From the NCBI GenBank assembly GCA_020852255.1, contig JADZBD010000018.1, forward strand, positions 206,826 to 270,825: DNA of 64,000 nt. The letters run 5' to 3'. The notes beneath the pieces are model-generated. The model did not search any database. It saw only the letters and a program-made list of their open reading frames with translations, and was not told where the DNA came from. The translations under genes were made by a program, and so were the position numbers. Below are positions 33,765 through 42,772 of this stretch, piece after piece. Source of the DNA: Bacteroidia bacterium. GTDB taxonomy: Bacteria; Bacteroidota; Bacteroidia; JADZBD01. The stretch's first letter is position 1. Every line of letters starts with the position of its first letter.

Positions 33765-35108
33765 CTACTTGTATTCATTCAGCCGCTCCTTGTAAAGAAA
33801 CTTGCTTTGCTGTGATTCAAACGGCCGGTAGATATACCAGGCATATCCGTCCTTCACCCGAATCTTTCCCACATAAGGAAAATACAAGCGTGAAACGCTG
33901 ATCACCTTCCCGGAACGGATATCAATCTCTTTCAGTGAATAATAACCGTCTTTTAGGAACAATCCGAAAACACGCGAACCGTTTTCTTCCCGAATTAGTC
34001 TTCTCCTCCACTCTCTCCACTTTTCAGGCTTATGATAGTTTATAGAGGAAGAATCCAGCACCTTACCGTCTTTATCCATCCGATATAAGTAGTTTTTGTA
34101 ATGTTCAAACAGGTAAAGGGTATCGCTGATTACAAAAAGCGGTGCATACAGCGGAGTAAAATAGCGTGAACCTGAAAAATTCGTCATGTAAGCCGCGATC
34201 TCGCGTTTATCAATTCCGGTTGCGAGTTCCATTTTCCGGGCATATACTTTTTGCCGTGTGGTTAGAAAATCGTACTCAAAGGAATACATGAGTGCCAGGT
34301 CTTCATCCAGTATATGACGCAACCGAACGGCCACACTGTCTGACGGATCCCAGCTGTAATAGCTGAATTCGGGATAGTCATCCCTGTAATCAGAAAAAAC
34401 AATTTTGCCGGCAACGGTATCTATACAAGGGCGTATCAGGTGTTCGAATTCTTCCGGAGGAACCGAAACAAGTCGAAGATTATTTTCTTTAACCAGTACA
34501 CGGTAAACAGAATCTTTTCCGATCACATTTACATTTCCCAGAAAATCACGGAAGAGCTCTTCTCCGTTCACCGGTATTGGGAAAGTGCTAATGATCCTGC
34601 TGTCTTTATCCGCCAGCATTACTTTGCTCTTTTCCGGTTTTTTTTCGAAGGTTAGCAGCACGATCTGTTCTCCAAAGAATTCGAAATCATTAATAAAGAA
34701 CCTGGATGAGCCTATCACAGTATCCGGCTTGTGGCTTCCGCTGATCAGCACCGGTTCGAACATGATTTGGGAAGGCTGCAGGCTTACGAGAATGAACGCG
34801 GAATCTCCGTTCGGGGGGATTGTTGCCCAGGCTGTATCATAGGAAATATGTGTGAAGCGCAGCCGGACCGGTTTATCTCCTTCGGTATTTATACGAAAAC
34901 ATCCTGTAGACCCGGTAACTGATTTCTTGCCCGACTGCATTATTCGGATATTCACTCCGGGTATGGCCTTACCAGTGTTCTTATCCGTCACAATGCCTGT
35001 CACTAGTATTTGCCCATGCACCAGCAACGGAATCAAACTCCCAAGCAGCAACAGTACCACACGTGAAAAGATCATATTATCAGAACGCCGCAGGCGTACT
35101 AATTCCAT
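33765..35108 (-). CDS. Carboxypeptidase-like domain surface protein
   Basis: Exported protein with a signal peptide (hydrophobic core VVLLLLGSLIPLLVHG) and an N-terminal carboxypeptidase-D regulatory-like (CNA-B type) domain: ILVTGIVTDKNTGKAIPGVNIRIM near residues 35-57 (key part DKNTGKAIPGVNI). The remaining 330 residues look like a beta-propeller, with strand-loop repeats such as SYYSWDPSD, LYLFEHYKNYLYRMDKDGKVLD and a C-terminal GYAWYIYRP. This matches 6-bladed-propeller proteins of Bacteroidota. Its start could also be the ATG at 35075 (residue 12), directly before the signal peptide. Function unknown. Confidence 0.78.
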   Translation of the reverse strand: MELVRLRRSDNMIFSRVVLLLLGSLIPLLVHGQILVTGIVTDKNTGKAIPGVNIRIMQSGKKSVTGSTGCFRINTEGDKPVRLRFTHISYDTAWATIPPNGDSAFILVSLQPSQIMFEPVLISGSHKPDTVIGSSRFFINDFEFFGEQIVLLTFEKKPEKSKVMLADKDSRIISTFPIPVNGEELFRDFLGNVNVIGKDSVYRVLVKENNLRLVSVPPEEFEHLIRPCIDTVAGKIVFSDYRDDYPEFSYYSWDPSDSVAVRLRHILDEDLALMYSFEYDFLTTRQKVYARKMELATGIDKREIAAYMTNFSGSRYFTPLYAPLFVISDTLYLFEHYKNYLYRMDKDGKVLDSSSINYHKPEKWREWRRRLIREENGSRVFGLFLKDGYYSLKEIDIRSGKVISVSRLYFPYVGKIRVKDGYAWYIYRPFESQQSKFLYKERLNEYK

Positions 35109-35170
35109 AAAACTTTGGAAAAAGAGGGAAATAACTAACCGTTGCTGAGCAAACCGGAAAACACTCCGGA

Positions 35171-36238
35171 TCAGATCTTCAGCATCCAGTTATGGACATC
35201 CTCGGCTTTACCACGACGGATATTTTCCAGTTCGGTGGCCACCCTGTTAGAGAATATTCTCTCCTCGGCCGGAGGGAGTACGTAATCTTTTCCTTCGAAG
35301 CCAAAAGCACTCATAGGTGCGATTGTTGCTGCCGTTCCCACTCCAAACATGTCCTGGAGCGTTTCTTTCCGGTGTGCATCAATCACCTCATCAATACTTA
35401 TTTTGCGTTCTTGTACACGGTAACCCCAGTCACGTGCAAGGGTAAGCACACTGTCGCGTGTTATGCCGGCAAGAATCGTATCTCCGAGAGGCGGAGTGAT
35501 GACGATATCATCAATCACTACAATGATATTCATCGTTCCTGATTCCTCCAGGAAACGGTGGTTTCGGGCATCGGTCCAGATGATCTGCTGGTAGCCTCTT
35601 TGCTGAGCCAGCTTGGTTGGGAAGAGGGATCGTCCGTAGTTGCCTGCAGCCTTTACAAACCCGATACCTCCTTCCACAGCCCGAATGTAATTGGTCTCAA
35701 CCAGCACCTTAATAGGAGCTGAGTAATAGGCTCCGGCGGGAGCAGTAAAGATCATGAAACGATAACTATCAGAAGGCTTTACACCAATGTATTCATCGGT
35801 GGAAAAGATAAACGGACGTATGTAAAGTGATGTTCCCGGCTTGGAGGGCACCCAGTTCTTATCCAGCCGCAACAACTCCCGTAAGCCTTCAATAAAAAGA
35901 TCTTCGGGAACATTTGGAATTGTCATTCGCTCGGCGGAGATATTCAGCCGCTTCCAGTTGTCATAGGGGCGCGATACCAGTATCTCACCTTTTTCTGTTT
36001 TGTAGGCCTTTAATCCCTCGAAAATCGCCTGTCCGTAATGCAGCGCACTCATACTTGGTGCGATGGACATTTTCTCGTAAGGAGTAATCCGGATATCCTG
36101 CCACTGGCCATCCTGATAATCCGCCAAAAGCATGTGGTCCGAGAATATTTTTCCGAATGCGATATTGTCCGGATCCATTTCCTGAATTCTGGATTTGGAT
36201 ACCTTTCGGATATTGATCTTCAGGGCAGTGTCGATCAT
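35171..36238 (-). CDS. ilvE: Branched-chain amino acid aminotransferase
   Basis: PLP enzyme for the last step of Leu, Ile and Val synthesis. The family II (BCAT1-like) pattern is clear: FGKIFSDHMLLADY, HYGQAIFEGLKAYK, YIRPFIFSTDEYIG, and GFVKAAGNYGRSL with the PLP lysine. The C-terminal GVGTAATIAPM is typical. I chose the ATG at 36238 (MIDTALKINIRKV); a TTG at 36268 would add ten unconserved residues. Its 355 residues are normal. The gene is divergent from the channel gene at 36299, with 60 nt in between. Confidence 0.95.
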   Translation of the reverse strand: MIDTALKINIRKVSKSRIQEMDPDNIAFGKIFSDHMLLADYQDGQWQDIRITPYEKMSIAPSMSALHYGQAIFEGLKAYKTEKGEILVSRPYDNWKRLNISAERMTIPNVPEDLFIEGLRELLRLDKNWVPSKPGTSLYIRPFIFSTDEYIGVKPSDSYRFMIFTAPAGAYYSAPIKVLVETNYIRAVEGGIGFVKAAGNYGRSLFPTKLAQQRGYQQIIWTDARNHRFLEESGTMNIIVVIDDIVITPPLGDTILAGITRDSVLTLARDWGYRVQERKISIDEVIDAHRKETLQDMFGVGTAATIAPMSAFGFEGKDYVLPPAEERIFSNRVATELENIRRGKAEDVHNWMLKI

Positions 36239-36255
36239 AGCTGGTCTCTTTTCAG

Positions 36256-36294
36256 TAAAGATAACCAAAAAGAATTAATTTTAAATCAAAATTA
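36256..36294 (-). promoter_or_regulatory. Candidate ilvE promoter (-33 TTTTG, -7 TATCTTTA)
   Basis: On the minus strand TATCTTTA (36256-36263) is 7/8 to the -7 consensus, with TTTTG (36287-36291) 23 nt upstream, within the range for a -33 element. A second perfect TAATTTTG occupies 36287-36294. The first arrangement leaves a leader of about 11 nt. Confidence 0.4.
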
Positions 36295-36298
36295 TATC

Positions 36299-38185
36299 AT
36301 GCGCTCTCCTTCTCTGTCTCAGCGTTTTCGTTACTGGTTTGACAATACACTCTCTAAAGGAACCATTGCCATTATTGCCTGGTTGGCCGTGCTATCCGGC
36401 CTGGTTGTTATGTGCGCTGCCGTTATCCTTGCGATCACAGGATTCGGGGGTGAAGAGCAGGGATTCATCGAAGGAGCATGGCAAAGTTTGATGCGTGCAA
36501 TGGACGCTGGAAATCTTGCCGGCGACGAAGGCTGGCCCTTGCGCATCATCATGTTTGCCGTTACTATTGCGGGAATTTTTATTGTAAGTATACTGATTGG
36601 TACGCTCACCTCCGGCATCGAAGCCAAGCTGGAGGAAATGAGAAAGGGAAAGTCCCTGGTGATCGAGCATAATCATACACTCATCTTGGGCTGGTCTGCC
36701 AAGATCTATCCTGTTATTTCCGAGCTCATCATCGCCAATCTGAATCAGAAGAAACCCCGGATTGTGATTATGGCCGACAAGGATAAAGTCGAGATGGAAG
36801 ATGAGATCCGGTCTCGCTTTCCCGAAACAAGAAACACAAAGATTATCTGCCGATCGGGAAGTCCACTCGATTTGAATGAACTGGAGATTGTAAGTCCTCA
36901 TAATGCGCGATCCATTGTTATTCTTTCGCCGGAATCAGAGAATCCGGATACAGAAGTGATCAAAGCGATTCTGGCGATCACCAATAATCCCCGGCGAAAG
37001 AAAGAAAAGTATCATATCGTGGCAGAAATACGGGAGGAACAGAATATGGAGGCGGCCCGGCTGGTGGGAAATGATGAGGCGGTATTGGTGCTGGCCGGTG
37101 AACTGATTGCCCGTGTAACCGCTCAAACCTGCAGACAAAGCGGCTTATCGGTGGTATACACAGAATTACTTGACTTCGACGGAGCAGAAATCTATTTCAG
37201 TGCGGAAGATAAACTGGCTGGAAAGACCTACCGGGAAGCGCTTTTCGCTTATGAGGAATCGGCCGTTATCGGACTCTTCCGAAAAAATGGAACCGTGGAT
37301 ATCAATCCCCCTGCCGGAACGCGTATCGAAAAGGGAGATCAGGTAATTGCTATCTCCGAGGATGACGATACGCTGGTTATCAGCGGGAAATCTCAATTTG
37401 ATGTAGATAACGCAGCCCTAGCCAAAGGGATGGCTGCCACGTCTTCTGCGGAACGAACCCTCCTCCTTGGATGGAACGAAAAAGGAATTACTATTATCAG
37501 AGAGCTTGGCAATTATATTAAGGAAGGTTCGGAAATACAAGTTGTTTCGGAAAATGAATCTGCCGCCGCCGATGTGATGAAACTGAGCGAAGAGCTTCCC
37601 ACCCTCAGGATCGGTCACAAGTTGATGGATACCACGCTGCGGGTGAATCTGGAATCACTGAATGTGGATAGTTTTGATCACATCATCATTTTATGTTATA
37701 CAGGAATGGATGTACAACAATCCGACGCGAAGACGCTGATCACCCTGCTTCATCTGCGCAGCATCGCAGATCAGCAGCAAAAAGATCTCAATATAGTGAG
37801 CGAGATGCTGGATGTACGTAACCGTGAACTGGCTGAAGTAACCAAAGCAGACGATTTTATTGTAAGCGATAAACTTATAAGTCTCATGCTCTCTCAGCTC
37901 AGCGAGAACAAACATCTTAAGGCAGTATTTGACGATCTTTTCTCCTCAGAAGGCAGTGAAATCTATCTGAAGCCGGCCTGTGACTACGTCATTGCGGAAA
38001 CCTCCGTGAATTTTTATACAGTAATGGAATCTGCCCTGCAGAAAAATGAAACGGCCATCGGCTATAAGATCGCCGCCAAGTCGAAGGATGCTGGTGCCGG
38101 TTACGGAGTAAAGGTAAATCCGGTTAAATCCGATAAGATCCGGTTTGTCCCTGAAGATAAGATCATTGTTCTGGCGGACAACTGA
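36299..38185 (+). CDS. CASTOR/POLLUX-like ion channel with RCK domains
   Basis: Inner-membrane ion channel related to plant CASTOR/POLLUX and bacterial SynK/TrkA-like channels. Two membrane helices (residues 23-47 and 82-104) flank a pore loop, WQSLMRAMDAGNLAGDEGW (61-79), that is typical of this group. After the second helix come LEEMRKGKSLVIEHNHTLILGWS and RCK/TrkA-N Rossmann units, the second near residue 390 (TLLLGWNEKGITI). A TrkA-C-like part lies between them (about 280-370). It has 628 residues. The ATG at 36299 is the first in-frame ATG after a promoter-like stretch; sequence upstream is antisense to ilvE. Ion selectivity cannot be read from this. Confidence 0.9.
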   Translation: MRSPSLSQRFRYWFDNTLSKGTIAIIAWLAVLSGLVVMCAAVILAITGFGGEEQGFIEGAWQSLMRAMDAGNLAGDEGWPLRIIMFAVTIAGIFIVSILIGTLTSGIEAKLEEMRKGKSLVIEHNHTLILGWSAKIYPVISELIIANLNQKKPRIVIMADKDKVEMEDEIRSRFPETRNTKIICRSGSPLDLNELEIVSPHNARSIVILSPESENPDTEVIKAILAITNNPRRKKEKYHIVAEIREEQNMEAARLVGNDEAVLVLAGELIARVTAQTCRQSGLSVVYTELLDFDGAEIYFSAEDKLAGKTYREALFAYEESAVIGLFRKNGTVDINPPAGTRIEKGDQVIAISEDDDTLVISGKSQFDVDNAALAKGMAATSSAERTLLLGWNEKGITIIRELGNYIKEGSEIQVVSENESAAADVMKLSEELPTLRIGHKLMDTTLRVNLESLNVDSFDHIIILCYTGMDVQQSDAKTLITLLHLRSIADQQQKDLNIVSEMLDVRNRELAEVTKADDFIVSDKLISLMLSQLSENKHLKAVFDDLFSSEGSEIYLKPACDYVIAETSVNFYTVMESALQKNETAIGYKIAAKSKDAGAGYGVKVNPVKSDKIRFVPEDKIIVLADN

Positions 38186-38226
38186 GTCAAAGGATACGTT
38201 TTCCATCCCCTACTCTATTGTCGGAA

Positions 38227-40557
38227 TTACCTGTTAGAATCTTCCGTTCTTATGTGCTTAAACGGGATCTCTATGCCAAAAGTAAAATTCCGTCCCGCGT
38301 TCTGTATTCCAATATACCTAAGCCGGCTCAGGTGCGCCGCATAGTTTGTGTTCAGTAGGTTATGTACACCGGCTCTGAATTTAATTTCCGTATTTTTTAC
38401 TTTGTAAGAAATTCCGCCTCCCAATCCCAGCAACAGATACATGGAACTGGGTGTCTCAAAATAAGCCACGCGATACTGTTCCATATTCAGGTCCGCTGTA
38501 AGTTTAAGCCATGCCGCTTTCCAGCGGCTTCCGTTTCTACCCACCGATGGTTCAAATTTAATATCCGTGATTACCCTGGGTGCAGGAATCATCGGAAGCG
38601 GAGTGGAACCGGGAAGTGAGGTTCCTTCCACCCAACTGAATACATTACGAATGTGCAGTTTCTCAATGGGATGCCAGTCGGCCATCATCTCCCCGCCGTA
38701 TAACAGGGCATCTGACTGGGCATGAATGAATATCTCCAGTGTGTCGCCGTCCTCTATGAACATCGCATCGCCGGCCCTGAGCAAATAGGTGTAATCACTA
38801 ATGATATTCACAAAAAAAGAAGGCTCCAGGTGAAATTTTTTCTTTTCTAAAATCAGTCCGAGATCATACTGAAAACTCATCTCCTGCTTCATTCCCGGAT
38901 TTCCATATTCAAAGCGCTGCGTTCCTTCGTGCACTCCGGCAGCATACAGTTCGAAGGGATTAGGCGCACGGAATCCGGAGCTGATCGAGTTTTTAATGCT
39001 CAGAACCGGAGACAAGCGCAAGGTAAGACCGGTAGAAAAGCTGGGTCCGTAAAAATGATGTACGGTGTCGTTGAATGCCTGAAAAGGTCCGCCTTCCAGT
39101 GGACGACCGTAAGCATCCACTGCTGTGCTGAATATCTCCATGCCGCGGTAACTGTAGCGCAAACCCATACTGAAGGTGCTTTTTTTCAGTGTTCTTTTTG
39201 AGAACAGGAAAAGGCCGGCATCGGATATCCTGAATTCGGGAATAAGCAGTTCTTCTCCTCTGATCCTGTTCGCTTGATACATGCCGTTAAGTCCCCATAT
39301 AAATTCCCATCCGCCGGTACGTGGACGGTGAAACTGAATATCCAGTGTGGTGCTAAAAAGGTTGAATTGCATCGCAGCAGTATCTATTGATCCTTCATAT
39401 TCCTTGCGGATGTTTTCTTGCCATCCCGCTATGATGTCTACATGATATTTTTCACGCAGCAGATGTGTCCGTGAGGTCCATTTCCGGTGTTCGACTTGCT
39501 GAAACGGCAGGGCCAGTCTTCTTCCTTTAAGAAAATCTTCCGTAACAGTGTTACCCTCTTCATCCGTAAATGCACCGAGTGAATCCCTCTCACCCTCCAT
39601 CAGTCCGATTGTACTTTTCCAAACAGAAAGCGCATGCTGAGAATAACCCCACTTCTTCTGCCATCCGAAACCCGCCATCACACTCATTTCGCGGAACATT
39701 GAATTGTAAACGATTTCCTCCGGCGTACGGTAATTTCCCGCATTTTTATAGGATGTGCGGAATTTCCACAGGACCCCGTTTCTGTTTCCCTGCAGGAAGG
39801 CCGACAGCCCGTACTGCCTGTTATTGCTCTGCATCTCTGAAAACACTTCTCCTTCTATGCTATTCCAGGGCGAAGGAAAAGGTTCGAGAACATTGATCAC
39901 TCCGCCCATTGCATCTGAACCATAAATGAGACTGGCAGGGCCGCGCATCACCTCTATTCTTTCTGCTCCAAAGGCGTCAAGTTCTACGCCGTGCTCATCA
40001 CCCCATTGTTGTCCTTCTTGCCGTACGCCGTCGTGCAATACAAGAATACGGTTGAACCCAAGGCCCCTGATCACCGGCTTGGATACCTGTGGGCCGGTGG
40101 AAACCTGTGAAACGCCGGGTGTTTTTGAAATTACGTCAATAATATTCGACGGAGCATTCTCTCTCCACTCATTTTTATTCATGGAATGTACCGGAGCACT
40201 GTTCTCTTCATGATCCGAACCGGTCAGATTTCCTGTAATAACCACTTCATGTCCTTCGATCACGGATTCTTCCAGTGTAATCAGCAACAAGGTGTCGCCG
40301 CTGAAACGTACATCCAGCAGCAGTGTTTTATATCCCAGCCGCCTGAATTGAAGCAATGCATGATCACAGGAGAGATTCCGGAAAGTGAATTTTCCGTCCG
40401 TCCCGGTAATTTGCCTGAGCCGAAGGTCGGGAATGGTTACCTCCACATCCGGCAACGGCAGTAAAGAATCTGATACTACTTTCCCTGAAAGGGTTTGTTG
40501 TGAATATCCCGGCATAACAAAGCTCATTATGGCCAGGAGTAAAAAAAGATATCTCAC
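38227..40557 (-). CDS. TonB-dependent receptor (probable metal-ion receptor)
   Basis: Outer membrane TonB-dependent transporter of 776 residues. A signal peptide (1-19) is followed by a carboxypeptidase-like beta domain (20-100), the plug (about 115-225) with PVIRGLGFNRILVLHDGVRQ, the QGQQWGDEHG motif seen in ZnuD-like receptors and GSDAMGGVINV, then a 22-strand barrel. It starts at GTG. A His/Cys-rich small protein is encoded 34 nt upstream, a pairing known from copper/zinc receptor loci (DUF2946 type). A metal substrate is inferred from that pairing and the plug motif, not shown. Confidence 0.92.
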   Translation of the reverse strand: MRYLFLLLAIMSFVMPGYSQQTLSGKVVSDSLLPLPDVEVTIPDLRLRQITGTDGKFTFRNLSCDHALLQFRRLGYKTLLLDVRFSGDTLLLITLEESVIEGHEVVITGNLTGSDHEENSAPVHSMNKNEWRENAPSNIIDVISKTPGVSQVSTGPQVSKPVIRGLGFNRILVLHDGVRQEGQQWGDEHGVELDAFGAERIEVMRGPASLIYGSDAMGGVINVLEPFPSPWNSIEGEVFSEMQSNNRQYGLSAFLQGNRNGVLWKFRTSYKNAGNYRTPEEIVYNSMFREMSVMAGFGWQKKWGYSQHALSVWKSTIGLMEGERDSLGAFTDEEGNTVTEDFLKGRRLALPFQQVEHRKWTSRTHLLREKYHVDIIAGWQENIRKEYEGSIDTAAMQFNLFSTTLDIQFHRPRTGGWEFIWGLNGMYQANRIRGEELLIPEFRISDAGLFLFSKRTLKKSTFSMGLRYSYRGMEIFSTAVDAYGRPLEGGPFQAFNDTVHHFYGPSFSTGLTLRLSPVLSIKNSISSGFRAPNPFELYAAGVHEGTQRFEYGNPGMKQEMSFQYDLGLILEKKKFHLEPSFFVNIISDYTYLLRAGDAMFIEDGDTLEIFIHAQSDALLYGGEMMADWHPIEKLHIRNVFSWVEGTSLPGSTPLPMIPAPRVITDIKFEPSVGRNGSRWKAAWLKLTADLNMEQYRVAYFETPSSMYLLLGLGGGISYKVKNTEIKFRAGVHNLLNTNYAAHLSRLRYIGIQNAGRNFTFGIEIPFKHIRTEDSNR

Positions 40558-40591
40558 GGTATTTGGTTTTAGCGATTGACAAAAAAATAAG

Positions 40592-40930
40592 TCAGGCTAA
40601 AACCGGAGGTCCCCGTAAATGTACGGAGCAGAATGTGTTTGGTCTGGTAAAATCTACAAACAGCCGGAAGGAGTTTTCGGAAAACGAAAAGATCAGTTCC
40701 GGGAGCACGTTGCTGACATAGGTATCCTGATGGAAATTATACTCACAGAGCACGCAATGCTTCTCCTCTTTGGGATGATAATGACGCGCCTTAGGGTCTT
40801 CCGCTTTATGGGATAGAATGCATGCCGGTTCCTCCGAATGGTGTTCTAACTTGTGCAGATGCTGCAGGATGCCCGGCACATAAGACCAGATTAACACCAG
40901 CAGAATCAGCACGGAACGGGCAACGTTCAT
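40592..40930 (-). CDS. Small exported His/Cys-rich protein (DUF2946-like)
   Basis: A 112-residue protein with an N-terminal hydrophobic segment (residues 4-21) and many metal-ligand residues: HLHKLEHH at 24-31, H50 and H52, the HCVLCEYNFH cluster (58-67) and C101/H104. The layout, an N-terminal anchor followed by a His/Cys core, resembles DUF2946 proteins found with copper or zinc TonB receptors. It lies upstream of the TonB receptor on the same strand, 34 nt apart. It may bind or deliver a metal to the receptor; this is inference. Family membership is uncertain. Confidence 0.7.
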   Translation of the reverse strand: MNVARSVLILLVLIWSYVPGILQHLHKLEHHSEEPACILSHKAEDPKARHYHPKEEKHCVLCEYNFHQDTYVSNVLPELIFSFSENSFRLFVDFTRPNTFCSVHLRGPPVLA

Positions 40931-40934
40931 GTAT

Positions 40935-40942
40935 TAAAATTA
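40935..40942 (-). promoter_or_regulatory. -7-like box (TAATTTTA) for the His/Cys protein gene
   Basis: Matches TAnnTTTG at 7 of 8 positions on the minus strand and ends 4 nt before the ATG at 40930. Confidence 0.35.
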
Positions 40943-40953
40943 CTAAATAATCC

Positions 40954-41862
40954 TCAGCGGGAAATCCAGACTTTTAACCCGATGCCGGTAGAGGTAAGCT
41001 CCATGACCGGACGAATCAAAAAATCAATGAAAGGATGCAGGTAAGAATTGGTATTAAAAACATGTAATTCCCTTACTCTCAGTCCGCGGGAAGCAGCATA
41101 CTTCCTAAAAGATAATGGAGTGAATTCATACAAATGAAAGGGCCGGTGCATCGGACTCAGATTCATTACCCACCGTGTACCGCGCATTCGGAACTGCAGC
41201 CGGGCGATCCGTGACACCAGCCAGTTGGCATGCGGCACCTCTATATGAATCACACCGGTTTCGCTGAGATGACGAACAGCGCGGTCAAGGCTGCCGGCCG
41301 GATCAGGCAGATGCTCGAGTACTGCTCCGAAATTTATAAAATCGAATGGCATCCCGGGAAACTCCCAGGTGTCAGCGGTTGCTCTGGTAATGCGGTCTGC
41401 CAGACCCGGATCTCTCCGGACCGACAATTCACTGAAAGAGGCCGACGGTTCTATGCCCCGTACATCCATTCCCGCTCCGGCCATCAGAGATGCAGCAAAT
41501 CCCATTCCGCTTCCAATGTCAAGGGCTTTCTTTCCTGAAGTATTGCCAAGATATTTCCGCAAGGTGGAAAGTTCTCCCTGAAAATACCCTTCAGCGGGCT
41601 GAAGCTGCGCTTTCTTCCAGTATTCTTCAGCTGGAACATCGTACAGCATCTCCGGCGAGGGAGGCAGTGGCATGGGATCGGGAAAGATCAGACCACAGGC
41701 ACCACATTTCTTAATGTCGATTTTCACATCACCCTGCCTTCGTACCGGGAAGAATCCCTGAGATCTGCTAAGCCTGTGCCCCATATAAATAAACCGTTCC
41801 CTTCCCGATTCGCACATGGGGCAGGCGCTGATAGCTGAAAACTGAAATTTTTCCGGGCTCAC
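40954..41862 (-). CDS. SAM-dependent methyltransferase with N-terminal zinc-binding region
   Basis: Class I methyltransferase. The N-terminal 60 residues contain CPMC (14-17) and CGACG near 56, a split zinc ribbon like that of sugar or small-molecule C-methyltransferases. The Rossmann domain has motif I KALDIGSGMGFAASLM, the acidic GIEPS after strand 2, and a motif IV-like FINFGAVLEHLPDP. The C-terminal region resembles SAM methyltransferases of cell-surface glycan synthesis (HLYEFTPLSFRKYA). It has 302 residues. The start is GTG; the ATG 10 nt upstream is out of frame. A TATCTTTA box lies 9 nt before the GTG. Substrate unknown. Confidence 0.82.
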   Translation of the reverse strand: MSPEKFQFSAISACPMCESGRERFIYMGHRLSRSQGFFPVRRQGDVKIDIKKCGACGLIFPDPMPLPPSPEMLYDVPAEEYWKKAQLQPAEGYFQGELSTLRKYLGNTSGKKALDIGSGMGFAASLMAGAGMDVRGIEPSASFSELSVRRDPGLADRITRATADTWEFPGMPFDFINFGAVLEHLPDPAGSLDRAVRHLSETGVIHIEVPHANWLVSRIARLQFRMRGTRWVMNLSPMHRPFHLYEFTPLSFRKYAASRGLRVRELHVFNTNSYLHPFIDFLIRPVMELTSTGIGLKVWISR

Positions 41863-41871
41863 TTATGGCCA

Positions 41872-41879
41872 TAAAGATA
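41872..41879 (-). promoter_or_regulatory. -7-like box (TATCTTTA) for the methyltransferase gene
   Basis: 7/8 match to TAnnTTTG on the minus strand, 9 nt before the GTG at 41862. Confidence 0.3.
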
Positions 41880-41883
41880 ACAC

Positions 41884-42267
41884 TCATTCCATGTTCTTAA
41901 CAATGAGGAATTCGTGTTCGGGTAATTCCAGTATGCCATACTCGTAAACGTATAAATACTCCTCCCCACCGGTAAGGCGCCGGGTGGTGTGATAGGGAAA
42001 AAGATATCCCAGTTCAGCCAGCTGCTCTCTCCTGACCTTCGACACCCCCGCTTCCAGAAAATGCCTGAGAATACGGCGGTTTCTCCTTAAACGATTGTCG
42101 GTATTACGGATAAAATTGGTATCCACCGACCGGCTGCGGTTATTGAATGAGGTACGGCAGTGATCATCACAAAATTTCTTATCCGATCTTCCGCTCAGCG
42201 TTTCATTGCACTCGAGGCATTGTTTCGTTTCGGGAAGATGCGATTGGGCAAGGGCAGGTTTTAACAT
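41884..42267 (-). CDS. Small zinc-ribbon protein of unknown function
   Basis: A 127-residue protein (starting at the ATG at 42267; a GTG at 42303 would add 12 hydrophobic residues). An N-terminal zinc ribbon CLEC-x14-C-x3-C is followed by basic helices (RNTDNRLRRNRRILRHFLEAGV) and a beta-rich C-terminal part (YLYVYEYGILELPE). It resembles small Bacteroidota zinc-ribbon proteins, perhaps nucleic-acid binding. It shares the 129-nt divergent region with ssb. No named family is recognised. Confidence 0.6.
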   Translation of the reverse strand: MLKPALAQSHLPETKQCLECNETLSGRSDKKFCDDHCRTSFNNRSRSVDTNFIRNTDNRLRRNRRILRHFLEAGVSKVRREQLAELGYLFPYHTTRRLTGGEEYLYVYEYGILELPEHEFLIVKNME

Positions 42268-42396
42268 ATACAATCGGGTGTAAATGATTACTATCCGGAT
42301 CACCGCCGCTTAGTGACGGAGATTTGTCCCGAAAATAAACCGAACGTATATGCAAATGACGGATCGGTTTTAAAGTAAAACCAAAAACTTAAAACC

Positions 42397-42738
42397 ATGA
42401 ACAAACTGAAAAACAAAGTTCAGCTGATCGGTTACCTGGGAGGAGATCCTGAGATCAAAGCTTTCGGGGAAAACGGGCGTTTGGCCAAATTCAGCCTCGC
42501 CACCAATGAATCCTTTAAAAATGCCAAGGGCGAAAAAGTCCAGGAGACGCAATGGCATAATCTGGTAGCCTGGAATACGACGGCAAATTTTGCTGAGAAA
42601 TACCTCAAGAAGGGTACAGAGGTAGCTGTTGAAGGAAAACTGGTGAATCGAAACTACACCGCCAAGGACGGTACCAAGAAGTACACAACCGAAATTGAGG
42701 TGAACGAAGTACTCATCATTTCCAAGAAAAACTCCTGA
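42397..42738 (+). CDS. ssb: Single-stranded DNA-binding protein (short form)
   Basis: OB-fold SSB of 113 residues: NKLKNKVQLIGYLGGDPEIK at the N-terminus, LAKFSLATNESFKN, and the central QWHNLVAWNTTANFAEKYLKKGTEVAVEGKL, key part HNLVAWN. It ends right after the OB fold (VLIISKKNS) and lacks the acidic DDDIPF-type tail that recruits repair proteins. It is therefore likely an accessory SSB, with the main SSB elsewhere, or a form with other partners. The 93-nt upstream region holds no clear promoter match. A strong UUCG terminator follows 7 nt after the stop. Confidence 0.93.
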   Translation: MNKLKNKVQLIGYLGGDPEIKAFGENGRLAKFSLATNESFKNAKGEKVQETQWHNLVAWNTTANFAEKYLKKGTEVAVEGKLVNRNYTAKDGTKKYTTEIEVNEVLIISKKNS

Positions 42739-42745
42739 AGTGGAA

Positions 42746-42772
42746 AGCCCCGGTTCGCCGGGGCTCTTTTTT
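42746..42772 (+). terminator. Rho-independent terminator after ssb
   Basis: An 8-bp stem AGCCCCGG/CCGGGGCT (42746-42753 with 42758-42765) closed by a TTCG tetraloop, followed by C and T6 (42767-42772). The last bases touch the stop of the convergent SiaC-like gene. Confidence 0.9.
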
